A stretch of 64,000 nt of DNA from positions 205,118,978 through 205,182,977 of the forward strand of contig CP136066.1 of the NCBI GenBank assembly GCA_032622095.1, given 5' to 3'. Below are positions 1 to 9,319 of the stretch, in pieces. The notes under the pieces are model-generated. The model did not search any database, was not told the origin of the DNA, and saw nothing but the letters and a program-made list of their open reading frames with translations. The DNA is from Siphonodentalium dalli (taxonomy: Eukaryota; Mollusca; Scaphopoda; Gadilida; Siphonodentaliidae). The translations under genes were made by a program, and so were the position numbers. Every line of letters begins with the position of its first letter. Position 1 is the stretch's first letter.

Positions 1-843
1 AAACACTAAGATTGGAAAATTACCAACTTTTACTGGTTGAAAAAAATCAAACAATGAGAACAATGCCAACCTATATATGGTGTCAAATTAATGTCCAACT
101 AATGTTGTGTCATGCATGAAATTTCCGACTGCTGGAATGTACCAAAGTTTAGTTTAGATATATTTATTTCAAATATATGTCAAATTTAGATAACACATGA
201 TATATAACACATACATTTGTTTATACATACAAAGGAATTGGGGGACAAGTACTGACTCACTTAAGGGTACCCCCTCTCCCATATGTTATTACACTGAAAA
301 AATAAATAATTAGTAATGGCAAAGCAACATGACTACCAAAACAAGTTGAACATATATACAGATCACTGGACACCCCCTCTCCCGAGTTAGTCATAAGTTT
401 GTATATGTATTTATTTAAAATCGGGTTTGTTTGTTGCGTTTGTTGGCTTGTACGTATCATTATTTGAAACAGTTAGTCAAAATAATCCTGATTTTCCTCA
501 CGTATGAATGACTGCACAGCTTAGCAAATTGTACCAAAGTTCGGGTGGGGGTCGAGACACCCAATCAACCCCTGTCGTCACGTCCCTGTTCAACTGACAA
601 GTTTCGTGTGTTCTTCACAACATCTTCGGAATTTGATTCAGGAGGCCTAGAGCTGTCACGTTTAGATATGCTTGCCATCATCAATAAACACACTTTAACT
701 TGAAAAAAAAAGATGCGATTAAGTCGGATTGGCAGCAAATTATGTGCCGTGTATATACACATATAAGAAAAGCATGACTTTCACAACAAACATGAACTTT
801 ATAATATAAGATACAAATGATACTTGTGTCAAATACATGAGCC
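1..843. other. non-coding flank, no gene seen
   Basis: AT-rich sequence with only short accidental open frames. I see no domain, splice structure or clear repeat unit here. Confidence 0.5.
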
Positions 844-1150
844 ATGTTTGACGCTGGGAGAACATTAAACATAGTTTCGGAGACCACGTGGATTTCAAAA
901 TCTGACCTAGAATCGGGAATTAGCCCCGCCCCCGTAATCGGCTTCGGATTCTCAATCCGGATTTTAGCGAAATTACGACTCTGTCGAATACGTCTCGAAT
1001 GCAGTAATCTGAATGATCACTTATACCAAAATCACTTGCAGGATAATTCCGATTGTACTTATTGTGGCCTATGACAGAGACCACAGAACACTTCTTCTTT
1101 TATTGTCGAAAGTTCACGAACGAACGAACGAACGATATGCTTTCAAGGTC
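844..1150 (+). pseudogene. non-LTR retrotransposon ORF2 C-terminal remnant
   Basis: The open frame from 844 ends at a TGA at 1072-1074. A neighbouring frame then carries ETTEHFFFYC at 1078-1107. Together with the upstream DCTYCGL these give the spaced Cys-Cys...His...Cys pattern that follows the reverse transcriptase of many non-LTR elements (zf-RVT-like tail). A GAACGAAC microsatellite expansion at about 1116-1134 lies inside it. Neither the RT catalytic domain nor an endonuclease is present, so this is a 5'-truncated, frameshifted fossil. The family assignment is inferred from the Cys/His pattern only. Confidence 0.5.
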
Positions 1151-1595
1151 TTCGCAACAGACCATGTTTAAATGAACTTATTAAAGGATCACTATCATTA
1201 CCAATAGATCATAACATTGATATCTTCGCAAGAGAACAGACATATATTCTACTTACAAAAAGATTTGCGACTAACTGAGAGAAAACAAACTATACTATCA
1301 GCAATGCGGTAACCCTTGTCTTCTTGAACGGATTGGTGGGAGGGGGGCTATAGGTGCTGAGGGGAGGGCAGACAGGAAGCTATATATATATCCATTAATA
1401 ATTCGCAGTCAACATAACTCAATTATATATTAATGATAAACCAGTTATCGCCCATTGCCATGACTGGATATCCAATGGGGAAATGACAAATATAAGCTTA
1501 TAAAGCTTACAGTCAGATCCTTTTCTCACATCTTATATGCTGGGACATGCGTGTTAACATTTTGTAATAAATATATGTGTTTAATTAAAATTGTA

Positions 1596-1601
1596 CATGT
1601 A
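1596..1601. repeat. Polinton target-site duplication, left copy
   Basis: The six bases catgta sit directly before the left terminal repeat and recur exactly at 18818-18823 after the right one. Six-bp duplications are the known signature of Polinton/Maverick integration. Confidence 0.93.
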
Positions 1602-2135
1602 AGTAGTATTGGCGGACACTCTGGCCCACCCCGTCGCTGCGCGACACTCTGGCCCTGGCCAGAGTGTCCCGCAGGATTTGGTTTGCATTTTTTCTGGCCC
1701 ACCCACCTCGCTGCGCGACACTCTGGCCCGGGCCAGACTGTCCCGCAGCGAGGGGGTGGGCCAGAAAAAATTCAAATCAAATCCTGCGGGACACTCTGGC
1801 CCGGGCCAGAGTGTCGCGCAGCGAGCGGGTGGGCCAGAGTGTCCCGCCCAGGGTCTGTCCAGAGGTTGTGTTACATTATAAAGAGTAAGGCGAGCGCTTC
1901 GAAGGATTTTTTGACAGAAAAGAGCACAATTTACAAATGTATCGATTTTCCTCGGATTATAATGCCAGTGTGGTAAGCGAAGGGCGCTCCCCTTCGCTGT
2001 ACACATTGAACTTAGAATAATACCGAGAAAAAATAGATGTGTTAGTAAATTGTGCTACTTTACCAGTGCATTTTTTTAACAAAAGCGAAAGTCTTCGAAT
2101 AAATTCGAAGACACTAGCATTGTAAAATGTACTTG
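1602..2135 (+). repeat. Polinton left terminal inverted repeat
   Basis: It matches the reverse complement of 18297-18817 from the terminal agtagtattggcgga through the GC-rich palindromic block, the AT-rich stretch and the tcgaataaattcga palindrome. The match fades at about 2135. Sequence from about 1860 to 2325 is also repeated, inverted, at 3657-4130. Confidence 0.92.
1612..1850. repeat. nested palindrome at the left terminus
   Basis: The outer arms (ggcggacactctggcccacc at about 1611 and its near complement ending at about 1848) enclose smaller palindromes at about 1651-1668, 1721-1738 and 1795-1813, all built on ctctggcccgggccagag. The strand can fold into one long hairpin with side arms. 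The right terminus has the same structure at about 18584-18806. Such ends could act in replication or end protection, but that is inference. Confidence 0.8.
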
Positions 2136-2262
2136 CAGAAGTTACCTTTCAGTGAAATGTTATGAGATAATGGTAAAATGGTAAAGATAAAATTTTCCCG
2201 AGTCAAATCGGTGTTTTATTCATAGAAATATGATGTTTTTGACAAAAAAGTAAAACAGCTGA

Positions 2263-2334
2263 TTTGACGTTCGGAGAAAATTGGTAGAAAAACTCAATGA
2301 CGTCGTCAACGAGGCCCGCGCACCCCATATATTT
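2263..2334 (+). promoter_or_regulatory. cassette promoter module A
   Basis: In order it holds TTTGACGTTCGGAGAAAATT, GGTAGAAAA, a CRE-like ATGACGTCGTCAACGA block, a CGCG-rich stretch and TATA-like catatattt, ending about 64 bp before the ATG at 2398. The same module precedes three other cassettes, at 3713-3641 (minus), 4273-4347 and 17696-17771. Confidence 0.75.
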
Positions 2335-2397
2335 GATCCTCGAAGATGTTAACGTTATTACATGCGTAAAATTGTAACGTTAGCGTTATTTTGAAAC

Positions 2398-2847
2398 ATG
2401 GATCCAGTAACGGAATTTCTCAAGACTATTGATGTGCAGTACGACCATGTTCCTGCAACAACGCAGATTTCGACTCCACTGTATGCAGGCAATATAACAC
2501 CACGGATAGAACATCAACAGGTACCAATGGTGTATCCGCGAACGGATCAACAACCAGTGTATACACCGCCGGTGAAAACACAACAAATGACTCAACCTGT
2601 TATATACCAAGTTATCAACAGTTCAAAATGGGAAGAACAGACAAAATTGTTACGGAATATTTGTCCGGAAATGAAGGATTTACGAAAGCAATTAACACAG
2701 AAACCGGTTGAATGTACAATCAACTTGAAACCTCACACGGTTGACATACCAATTGAGGTACATGGTTTCCAGAAAGAACATACGAAGCGATCAACATTTG
2801 GATCACTCGGGAAAGATTTAACAGTGATGAAGAAACAAAAGAAATGA
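2398..2847 (+). CDS. cassette A ORF, unknown 149-aa protein
   Basis: An intact ATG-to-TGA frame of 149 codons. I do not recognise the family. The N-terminal half is rich in Pro, Gln and Thr and looks disordered. The middle (about residues 75-105) is more helical and charged, and the C-terminus is Lys-rich (KDLTVMKKQKK). No signal peptide or membrane segment is visible. It is the first gene inside the left terminal repeat. The shared cassette promoter ends 64 bp upstream, and a histone-type 3' stem-loop lies 21 bp downstream of the stop. It stayed open while the core genes decayed, although its short length makes chance survival possible. Confidence 0.6.
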   Translation: MDPVTEFLKTIDVQYDHVPATTQISTPLYAGNITPRIEHQQVPMVYPRTDQQPVYTPPVKTQQMTQPVIYQVINSSKWEEQTKLLRNICPEMKDLRKQLTQKPVECTINLKPHTVDIPIEVHGFQKEHTKRSTFGSLGKDLTVMKKQKK

Positions 2848-2863
2848 TTTTTTATATTATTTT

Positions 2864-2911
2864 AAACGGCCCTTTTCAGGGCCACTTAAAATTCACGAAA
2901 GATACGCTCTG
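2864..2911 (+). terminator. histone-type 3' stem-loop and downstream element, cassette A
   Basis: GGCCCTTTTCAGGGCC at 2868-2883 forms a 6-bp stem with a 4-base TTTC loop, preceded by AAAC and followed by AC. This is the replication-dependent histone mRNA 3' signal in base order, stem length and loop. A purine-rich CGAAAGA at 2896-2902 sits where the U7 snRNA-binding histone downstream element is expected. No AATAAA lies between the stop and the stem-loop. Confidence 0.8.
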
Positions 2912-3119
2912 TATTATGCTATATGAAGATCGTATTATAGATATGAAGGGTGGTAGTGGTTTTTTTTTGTATTGTTAAGGAAGTATTCTTTGATATATAT
3001 ATATATAAATTATGTGAAGATTCTCTCCAAGTTCATGATGAATGAATTTGGTTTGAAGAAATTATGTGAACATTATCTCCAAGTTCAGGAAGAATGAACA
3101 AATCGTACAGTAGCAATTT

Positions 3120-3166
3120 CAGAGCGTATCTTTTAAAAAATTTGTGAGGCCCTGAAAAGAGCCGTT
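3120..3166 (-). terminator. histone-type 3' stem-loop and downstream element, cassette B
   Basis: On the minus strand GGCTCTTTTCAGGGCC (3163-3148) folds into the same 6-bp stem and TTTC loop, with one G-T pair. It is preceded by AAAAC and followed by AAAAGATACGCTCT (3134-3121), the same downstream element as in cassettes A and C. It lies 145-195 bp past the cassette B frame and converges on the cassette A stem-loop. Confidence 0.78.
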
Positions 3167-3306
3167 TTGGATGGTTTCAAAAGAAACCGCACGATGTGTT
3201 TGTGTTTGAATACAGCTGAAAGTTGTCATGGGAACGTCGCAACCAAATGGCACAATTGCATGGCTGGCCTGTCTGTATCCCCCAGAGCGGCAAGAATTCG
3301 TAAACT

Positions 3307-3605
3307 CTATGCCCTGAGAAGATTATGATAGACCGCTGCAGTGATGTAGCCGCAAGTCACACCATCAATCTTGATGTCCCCAGCAATCTTGTGTGTCGGA
3401 ACCACCGTGGTGGCAATCCAAAGACTTGATCTCTATTGTCCGTCATCAGCATAACGGTGTACCTGTAGATATCAAAGAAGTTATCTACAGTACCCGTTTC
3501 TGCTAAACTCAAAGCCTTCCATATCATCTGTGCTTCATCCCCAAACACACCTCTCACCAGCATCCCATCCTCCAAATAGCTTCGATACAGATCACGGTAA
3601 TCCAT
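3307..3605 (-). pseudogene. cassette B ORF, unknown, probably frameshifted
   Basis: The frame from the ATG at 3605 runs 82 codons to 3357 and starts MDYRDLYRSYLEDG. A second minus-strand frame, overlapping near 3415 and ending at 3307, looks more protein-like at its C-terminal end, so a slip near 3400-3420 probably cut a protein of about 100 residues. Cassette promoter B lies upstream (3713-3641) and a histone-type stem-loop downstream. A weak resemblance to cassette D (aromatic-rich stretches YRYTVMLM versus FTFTCATW, then an RN/DNR-x-F turn) suggests a distant paralogue. No function is assigned. Confidence 0.5.
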
Positions 3606-3640
3606 TTCGGTATGAATGAAGAATGGGGATATCTGGTTTT

Positions 3641-3713
3641 TTTTATTGAAAACGCGCAGACGTCACCGACGACGTCATGCGTTTTTTCTACCAAATTTCT
3701 CCGAACGTCAAAT
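3641..3713 (-). promoter_or_regulatory. cassette promoter module B
   Basis: Read on the minus strand it has TTTGACGTTCGGAGAAATTT, GGTAGAAAA, ATGACGTCGTCGGTGACGTC, a CGCG stretch and an AT-rich TATA position (ttcaataaaa), ending 36 bp before the ATG at 3605. Order and spacing match modules A, C and D. Confidence 0.72.
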
Positions 3714-4208
3714 CAGATGTGTTTCTTTTTTTGTCAAAAACATCATATTTCTATGAATAAAACACCGATTTGACTCGGGAAAATTTGATCTGTACCATTT
3801 TACCATTATCTCATAACATATTTCACTGAAAGGTAACTTCTACGAGTACATTTTACAACGCTAGCGTCTTCGAATTTATTCGAAGACTTTCGCTTTTGTT
3901 AAAAAAATGCACTGGTAAAGTAGCACAATTAACCAACACATCTATTTTTTCTCGGTATTATTCTAAGTTCAATGTGTACAGCAAAGGGGAGCGCCCTTTG
4001 CTTACCACACTGCCATTAGAATCCGAGAAAAAATCGATACATTGGTAAATTGTGCTCTTTTCTGTCAAAAAATCCTTCGAAGCGCTCACCTTACTCTTTA
4101 TAATGTAACACAACCTCTGGACTGATGAATCCTAACCTGGGACCTGTCACTCTGGCCCACCCCTTCACTGACTGCCACTCTGACCCATGGGTCAGAGTGA
4201 CAGCCCAG
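3657..4208 (-). repeat. internal inverted copy of the Polinton terminal/subterminal region
   Basis: From 3657 to about 4130 the sequence is the reverse complement of about 2325-1860, including the TCGAATTTATTCGA palindrome and the tttgctcggta/atctattttt block. It is oriented like the right terminus. It ends in a degenerate GC-rich tip (about 4148-4205, actctgacccatgggtcaga) where the true terminus has the nested palindrome. It may mark an old end captured by recombination or a nested second Polinton end. Confidence 0.8.
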
Positions 4209-4272
4209 GTTCTGATACCTGTCACTGACACACACCACATCGCTCGAGGTATTCTGGAAAAAAGAAACACAC

Positions 4273-4347
4273 TTGAATTGACGTTCGGGAAAATTTGGTG
4301 AAATATGCAATGACGTCGTCAGCGGCGTCCGCGCGTTTCATATAATA
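4273..4347 (+). promoter_or_regulatory. cassette promoter module C
   Basis: TTGACGTTCGGGAAAATTTG, then CAATGACGTCGTCAGCGG, a CGTCCGCGCG stretch and TATA-like catataata, 34 bp before the ATG at 4381. Same order as the other three modules. Confidence 0.75.
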
Positions 4348-4380
4348 TGGAGCGCAGTGTATCGTTTTTTTATCTTCAAA

Positions 4381-4717
4381 ATGTTCTCTAAACTAAAAAC
4401 TTCTCTGCCGATGCTCGATTAAAGCATTGGCAGAATAATGTTAGAGATTCGGAGAGCCATAAGATAGCCATTAGAGCTGGAGTTCAAGAATTCCTGCAAA
4501 GACGGAGACCCAGTCCTCCCAAGGTGTATGTGGAAACTCCAGAGTGGAACCCACGTATAAGGAGGGGGCATTATATCCAGATTTGTCTGAATATAATCCT
4601 CTAAGACCACTGCCAAGGTGGATTACCATTGAGGCAGCGAAATACGTGCGGGGTCCATACTGGAGACCCTCATACAACAAGGGAGGACTTTATCCTGATT
4701 TGTCTGAATTTTATTGA
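4381..4717 (+). pseudogene. cassette C ORF, broken
   Basis: The ATG-initiated frame stops after 13 codons at 4420-4422. Coherent coding text continues in another frame (about 4393-4602), then in a third to the TGA at 4715-4717. The last part holds two near-identical motifs, ALYPDLSEY and GLYPDLSEF, about 40 codons apart, and is rich in Pro, Arg, Trp and Tyr. At least two indels have therefore hit a small gene of roughly 110 codons. It keeps its promoter upstream and a histone-type stem-loop 19 bp after the final stop. The family is not recognised. Confidence 0.55.
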
Positions 4718-4732
4718 CTCGGCAAACAATTT

Positions 4733-4780
4733 AAACGGACCTTTTCAGGGCCACCCAATTTTTTCAAAAGATACGCTCTG
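4733..4780 (+). terminator. histone-type 3' stem-loop and downstream element, cassette C
   Basis: GGACCTTTTCAGGGCC at 4737-4752 is the same signal with one stem mismatch (A opposite G), preceded by AAAC and followed by ACCCA. AAAAGATACGCTCTG at 4766-4780 repeats the cassette A and B downstream element. Confidence 0.75.
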
Positions 4781-4822
4781 AAATTGCTAAAAAACGTAAC
4801 AAATAAATAAAACAAATAATAT

Positions 4823-4828
4823 TTTATT
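4823..4828 (-). terminator. poly(A) signal for the zinc-knuckle gene
   Basis: AATAAA on the minus strand lies 26 bp beyond the stop of the 5408-4854 gene. This gene therefore seems to use an ordinary polyadenylation signal, unlike the cassettes next to it. Confidence 0.55.
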
Positions 4829-4853
4829 CACTATTTTTAACTTTCTTGGAAGA

Positions 4854-5408
4854 TTATCGCGATAAACGTCTTTTTCTCTTTCTGCTAGACAAAGTGTTTT
4901 GCTTAATTTCAGTATCGTTAGTGCTTTTGGCTACAGCGTTAATCACTTCCATCTGCGAATCCTCCGTGTTTAGAATAGTGATTTCATCATTTGACACCTC
5001 GGTTGAGGCGTATAATTCACAACTCTCAGTTTTCACATCCGCGATCTCGTTAATTGACATCGCGGTTGAGTTCCATTGTTCCCCACTTTCAGCTTTCATA
5101 TCCGCTATATCATTAGTTAATGTCTCAGTTTGATCAATGTTAATAACATCATATGGTGTGAGATCATCGTTGTCTGATGTGTGCGTCCAAGTAGACTTCC
5201 CACGAGTAGATTCACTCAGCGTCAATGATGATTTTTTCATCTGACCAATCTTCTTTTTCGTAGTGCCATCACATTGAAAAGCCCAATGTGAACTCGAATT
5301 GCATCTAAAACAGTTACCGTATGGTGGTACCCACTTTGTATTCTTTAAAACTTCTAATGCAATTTTTCGTAAATGCTGTATGTTGTTACTCTGCAATCGT
5401 GGATCCAT
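4854..5408 (-). CDS. CCHC zinc-knuckle protein
   Basis: An intact 184-codon frame on the minus strand. Residues C33, C36, H41 and C46 form an exact C-x2-C-x4-H-x4-C zinc knuckle, which usually binds single-stranded nucleic acid. The middle is acidic, Ser/Thr-rich and probably disordered. It contains a roughly 20-residue motif repeated three times around EIADVKTES, MKAESGEQW and ITILNTEDS. The C-terminus SSRKRKRRLSR is a clear basic nuclear-localisation-type tail. It is divergent from the DNA polymerase gene and shares its 119-bp palindromic promoter, so early co-expression is plausible. A role in nucleic acid binding during replication or packaging is inference. Confidence 0.7.
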   Translation of the reverse strand: MDPRLQSNNIQHLRKIALEVLKNTKWVPPYGNCFRCNSSSHWAFQCDGTTKKKIGQMKKSSLTLSESTRGKSTWTHTSDNDDLTPYDVINIDQTETLTNDIADMKAESGEQWNSTAMSINEIADVKTESCELYASTEVSNDEITILNTEDSQMEVINAVAKSTNDTEIKQNTLSSRKRKRRLSR

Positions 5409-5439
5409 TGTGAGCGTTCGGTGCGTTATTCAGTCGTCA

Positions 5440-5558
5440 GTGAAATGACGACGTGATGAAAAAGCGCGTCACTTTTATGCTCTGACACGGACGATGACTG
5501 CGCATGTCCGTGTCAGAGCATAAAAGCGACGCGATTTTTCATCACGTCGTCATTTCAC
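5440..5558. promoter_or_regulatory. palindromic divergent promoter
   Basis: Two 53-bp arms (5440-5492 and 5506-5558) are inverted copies with two mismatches, separated by 13 bp. Each arm holds an outward TATA-like box: ATAAAAG at 5520-5526 reads right, and CTTTTAT at 5472-5478 reads left. Each also has GACACGGAC and an ATGACGACGTGATGAAAAA block related to the CRE-like element of the cassette promoters. The right arm ends one base before the polymerase ATG (5560), so that leader must be very short or transcription must start inside the palindrome. The left gene starts at 5408. Confidence 0.8.
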
Positions 5559-5559
5559 G

Positions 5560-8500
5560 ATGAAGCGCCTTGTGCCATATTCAGATAGCGAAAGCGAACG
5601 AGATAATAGAAAGAGAGTGCGACTGGATGATGACTGTAAATATTATACTATAAAAAATCTGACCGATAAATACTCGAAGAAATTTAAAACAGCATCAAAG
5701 AAATTCAACGTCACATTTCAAGAATTTCATCAACCATTTCAAACTGTTCACAGAATTTTCAAAGATCTGGTGAACAGTTTGAAAGATGAGTGTGATGCAG
5801 GACCAAAAGATCAAATGAGAATTTCCATCTTTCATCCAGGGCTAGATCTAGCGATTCACGTCCCGTTCACTGAAGCAAAAGACCTGACGGGTGAATTATT
5901 GCTTGACAACATAGAAAAAGTTGCACAATCGAACAAAAAATTCAAAATTCATGACGGACAGAAGACATTTGACATCACTGTCACGCATATGCCTACAGGG
6001 ACCGCAAGACATACCTTACATTATGGAGCATTAGGTGAATAAATTCAAATGAAAACAGTAAAGAAAAGTATTCTTCTGATTAAGAACGTAGAAGATAACA
6101 TGTGTTTTGCGAGGGCTGTCGTTGTTGGTATGTGTAATACTGACAACAAAGATACAGCTGAATGGAAGCAACAATGGAAACGGATTACGAGGCCAGCAAG
6201 ACCTCCACAACGGGAAGCTGCGAAGTCATTGTTGGATAAAGTGGGTTTATCACACGACACCAGTTGCGGGGTTGAGGAATACAAAATTATTCAGGAACAA
6301 CTATATCCTGAGTATGTTATAAAAATACATAATCAATTTGCTGACGAAGGCTTTCTTTTTCAACCACCACCAGTTGGGAAAGAAAGTAAAGTTGTCCATC
6401 TATATTTCAATGACAACCACTACGATGTGATCACAACTGTCACGGGATTCCTTGGATGTGCTTATTACTGTGAACAATGTAATGTCGGATCGAGCAACAG
6501 ATGTGATCATATATGTCCATATAAGTGTATGTGTTTCGAGGGTCAGATATGTCCCTTTGAACGATGGATACACTGCATCAAATGTAAGAGGACTTTTAGA
6601 AGTAAACGATGTCTCGACAATCATTTGAAAAAATCATCAAAACAAGACAAAACTATTTGTGATATGATACACAAATGTCAGAAATGTGGGGTTGAAATCG
6701 TCACACGAAAGGATAGAAGACATATCTGTTCGGGAACAAAGAAGTGTAAATAATGTAAGGAAATCGTCGCATCAGATCACAGATGTCATATCCAACAGTA
6801 CCAAAAGAGAGAAACACAGAAAGAAGTAAAGGTACCATTCATATTTTTTTATTTTGAATGTCAACAAGATACTGGTGTTCATATACCCAATTTTTGTGTT
6901 GCACAAACTGCTTGTGAAAAGTTTATATGTAAACCCATTGATGAAATATGCATATCATGTGATTCTGTACTGCCAAACAGAGAATATGTTTTTAAAGGTG
7001 AGAATGTATTGGAAAGATTTTGTAAATGGTTGTTTGACACCAACGACCATAAAGGTACAACATGTATTGCTCACAATGCAAGAGGTTACGATAGTCAGTT
7101 CCTCTTACATTACTTGGTGAACAATGGAAATTCAAAACCTAATGTTATTATGAATGGTAACAAAATACTGAGTTTACAATGCAATTGTGTTAGAGTAATC
7201 GATTCATTGAGTTTCATCCCAATGGCATTATCTAAATTTCCAAAAACATTCAAACTTGAAGAAATGGCTAAAGGTTATTTTCCACATTGGGCAAATACAC
7301 AGGACTTTCAGAATTACGTAGGACCATATCTAGACAAAAAATACTATAAACCTGAAATCATGTCTGAGGAAAATAGGACTTCATTTCTCAAATGGTACGA
7401 AGCTAGGGGTGGGGATATTTTTGATTTCCAAAAAGAAATTCAAAAGTATTGTAAATCAGATGTAGACATTTTAAGACGTAGATGTGGCAAATTCAGACTA
7501 TGTGTAATGGAAACTGATCAAATAGATCCATTCCGGGAGGCAATAACATTAGCTCAAACCTGTAACCTTGCATGGAGAAAAAATTCATTACCAGAGAATT
7601 CTCTAGGTATAATTTCAGACGCTGGATATCCACAAGCGCGTAAATTTTCAATGAAAGCAATTCGATGGCTACGGTACATTGCTACAAAACAAAATGTAAA
7701 CATAAAACATGCTTTATATGGTGGTGAAGTTAAAATAGGCAGACATTTTGTTGATGGTTATCATGCAAAATCAAGCACAGTGTATGAAATGTATGGGTGT
7801 TTTTTTCTTGCTGTCCTACTTGCTATCCAGATAAAACCGCCGAAACCCATACAGTAATATAACAATGCATGAATTGTATGACAAAACAATAGAAACGGAA
7901 ACTGAAATCAAAAGCTTGGGATGCAAATTAATATGCATCTGGGAACATGACCTGGATAATAAATGTAAAGCAGACACAAATTTAAAACAGACTATGGATC
8001 AATTCTATTTGCACCAAGACCCAATTAAACCAAGGGAAGCATTATTTGGTGGCAGGACTAATGCTCTAAAATTATATCATGAAATAGAACCAACATCTAA
8101 ACAGGAAATAAAATATATTGATATATGCAGTTTGTATCCTAGTGTGAATAAATATAAGGAGTACCCTCTTGGCCATCCTGCAATTCTAAGTCAGGAACAA
8201 ATAGGAGACATCAAATCCTACAAAGGACTCATTAAATGCAAAGTATTACCTCCAAATAAATGGTACATTCCAGTGCTACCGATCCACTGTAATAACAAAA
8301 TGATATATACATTGTGTAAAACTTGTGCAGAAAATGAAAGTGGACAGTGTAGTCATAAAACCGAACAGCGTGCTTTAGTTGGAGTTTGGACGCATGTAGA
8401 ATTGTTCAAAGCAATAGAATTGGGTTACCAAATTCTGGAAGTGTATCAAGTTTGGCATTGGACTGAGTGGTCGGTCAAAGTATACAGGGATTACATTGAT

Positions 8501-9319
8501 AAATACCTCAATTAAACAAGAAGCAAGTGGATATCCAAATTCTGTTAAAAGTGAAGAAGATAAAGATAAATACATTAAAGATTATTATGAGGTTGAAGAT
8601 ATCAAACTTGAAAAAGAAAAAATCGAAAAAAAAACCAGGACTCCGCCAGTGTGCAAAATTAATGATAAATTTCATATGGGGAAAAAATGCACAAAATAAT
8701 ATTCTTACTAAAACTGAATATATCTCAGAACCATCCAGATATTTGGAACTATTAACTGATAAACATATCACCGTCAAAGCAGTTGAAATTTTTGAACAGG
8801 ATAAATTCATATTATTCAGCTATGAAAATAAAACCGATATTATAGAACCACATCCATCTACCAATGTAGCTGTTGCATCATTTGTCACAGCATATGCACG
8901 CTTGGAGTTGTATAAAGTTTTAGAAAAACTCCAAGATAGGGTGTTGTATTTCGACACCGATAGTTGTATGTATATTTTCGATCCAGAAAAAGAAAATATC
9001 AAAACCGAAGACAGCTACCTTGGTAAATGGACTGATGAACATCCGGATGCTAAAATCATGAAATTTGTAGGGTTAGGACCGAAAAATTATGGATATCAGT
9101 ACATGAAAGATGGTGTCGTAAAATCTGTATGTATGGTCAAGGGTATCACTCTGGATTAAAACTAAGCAGCAAATAAATTTTCAACGTGTCATAAACTATC
9201 CATGCAGAATTAAACACACAAAGAACCGAGAAGTAATTAGTGAAGAGCAAACAAAAACATTCCGATCTGTGTACACCAAACGACTTGTTGTGGGTGAATA
9301 CAACACAATTCCTTATTGA
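5560..9319 (+). pseudogene. polB: Polinton protein-primed DNA polymerase B, multiply broken
   Basis: This would synthesise the element's DNA from a terminal-protein primer. The N-terminal domain covers 5560-6042. After an in-frame TAA (6040-6042) the same frame continues 6049-6753, with Cys/His zinc-ribbon-like pairs. After a second in-frame TAA (6751-6753) it runs to about 7800. Exonuclease motif II is HNARGYD at 7072-7092 and motif III is YCKSDVD at 7447-7467. Polymerase motif A DICSLYPSV starts at 8120, motif B (AKLMINFIWGK) at 8653, and motif C YFDTDS at 8947-8964. Frames change near 7805 (T run), 7855, 8508, 8633 (A run) and 9150. The C-terminus ends ...NTIPY at a TGA at 9317-9319. In exonuclease motif I the first Asp is Tyr (codon 6850-6852). 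Two stops and at least five shifts make it non-functional. Confidence 0.92.

Noticed and set aside
1551-2006. Overlapping long open frames on both strands in the left terminal repeat (and 18412-18879 at the right)
   Set aside because: They translate the GC-rich nested palindrome, mirror each other on the two strands and have no domain. They come from base composition and symmetry.
5560-6042. A separate small gene before the polymerase
   Set aside because: It is in the same frame as 6049-6753, separated by one TAA, and has the composition of the polymerase N-terminal domain.
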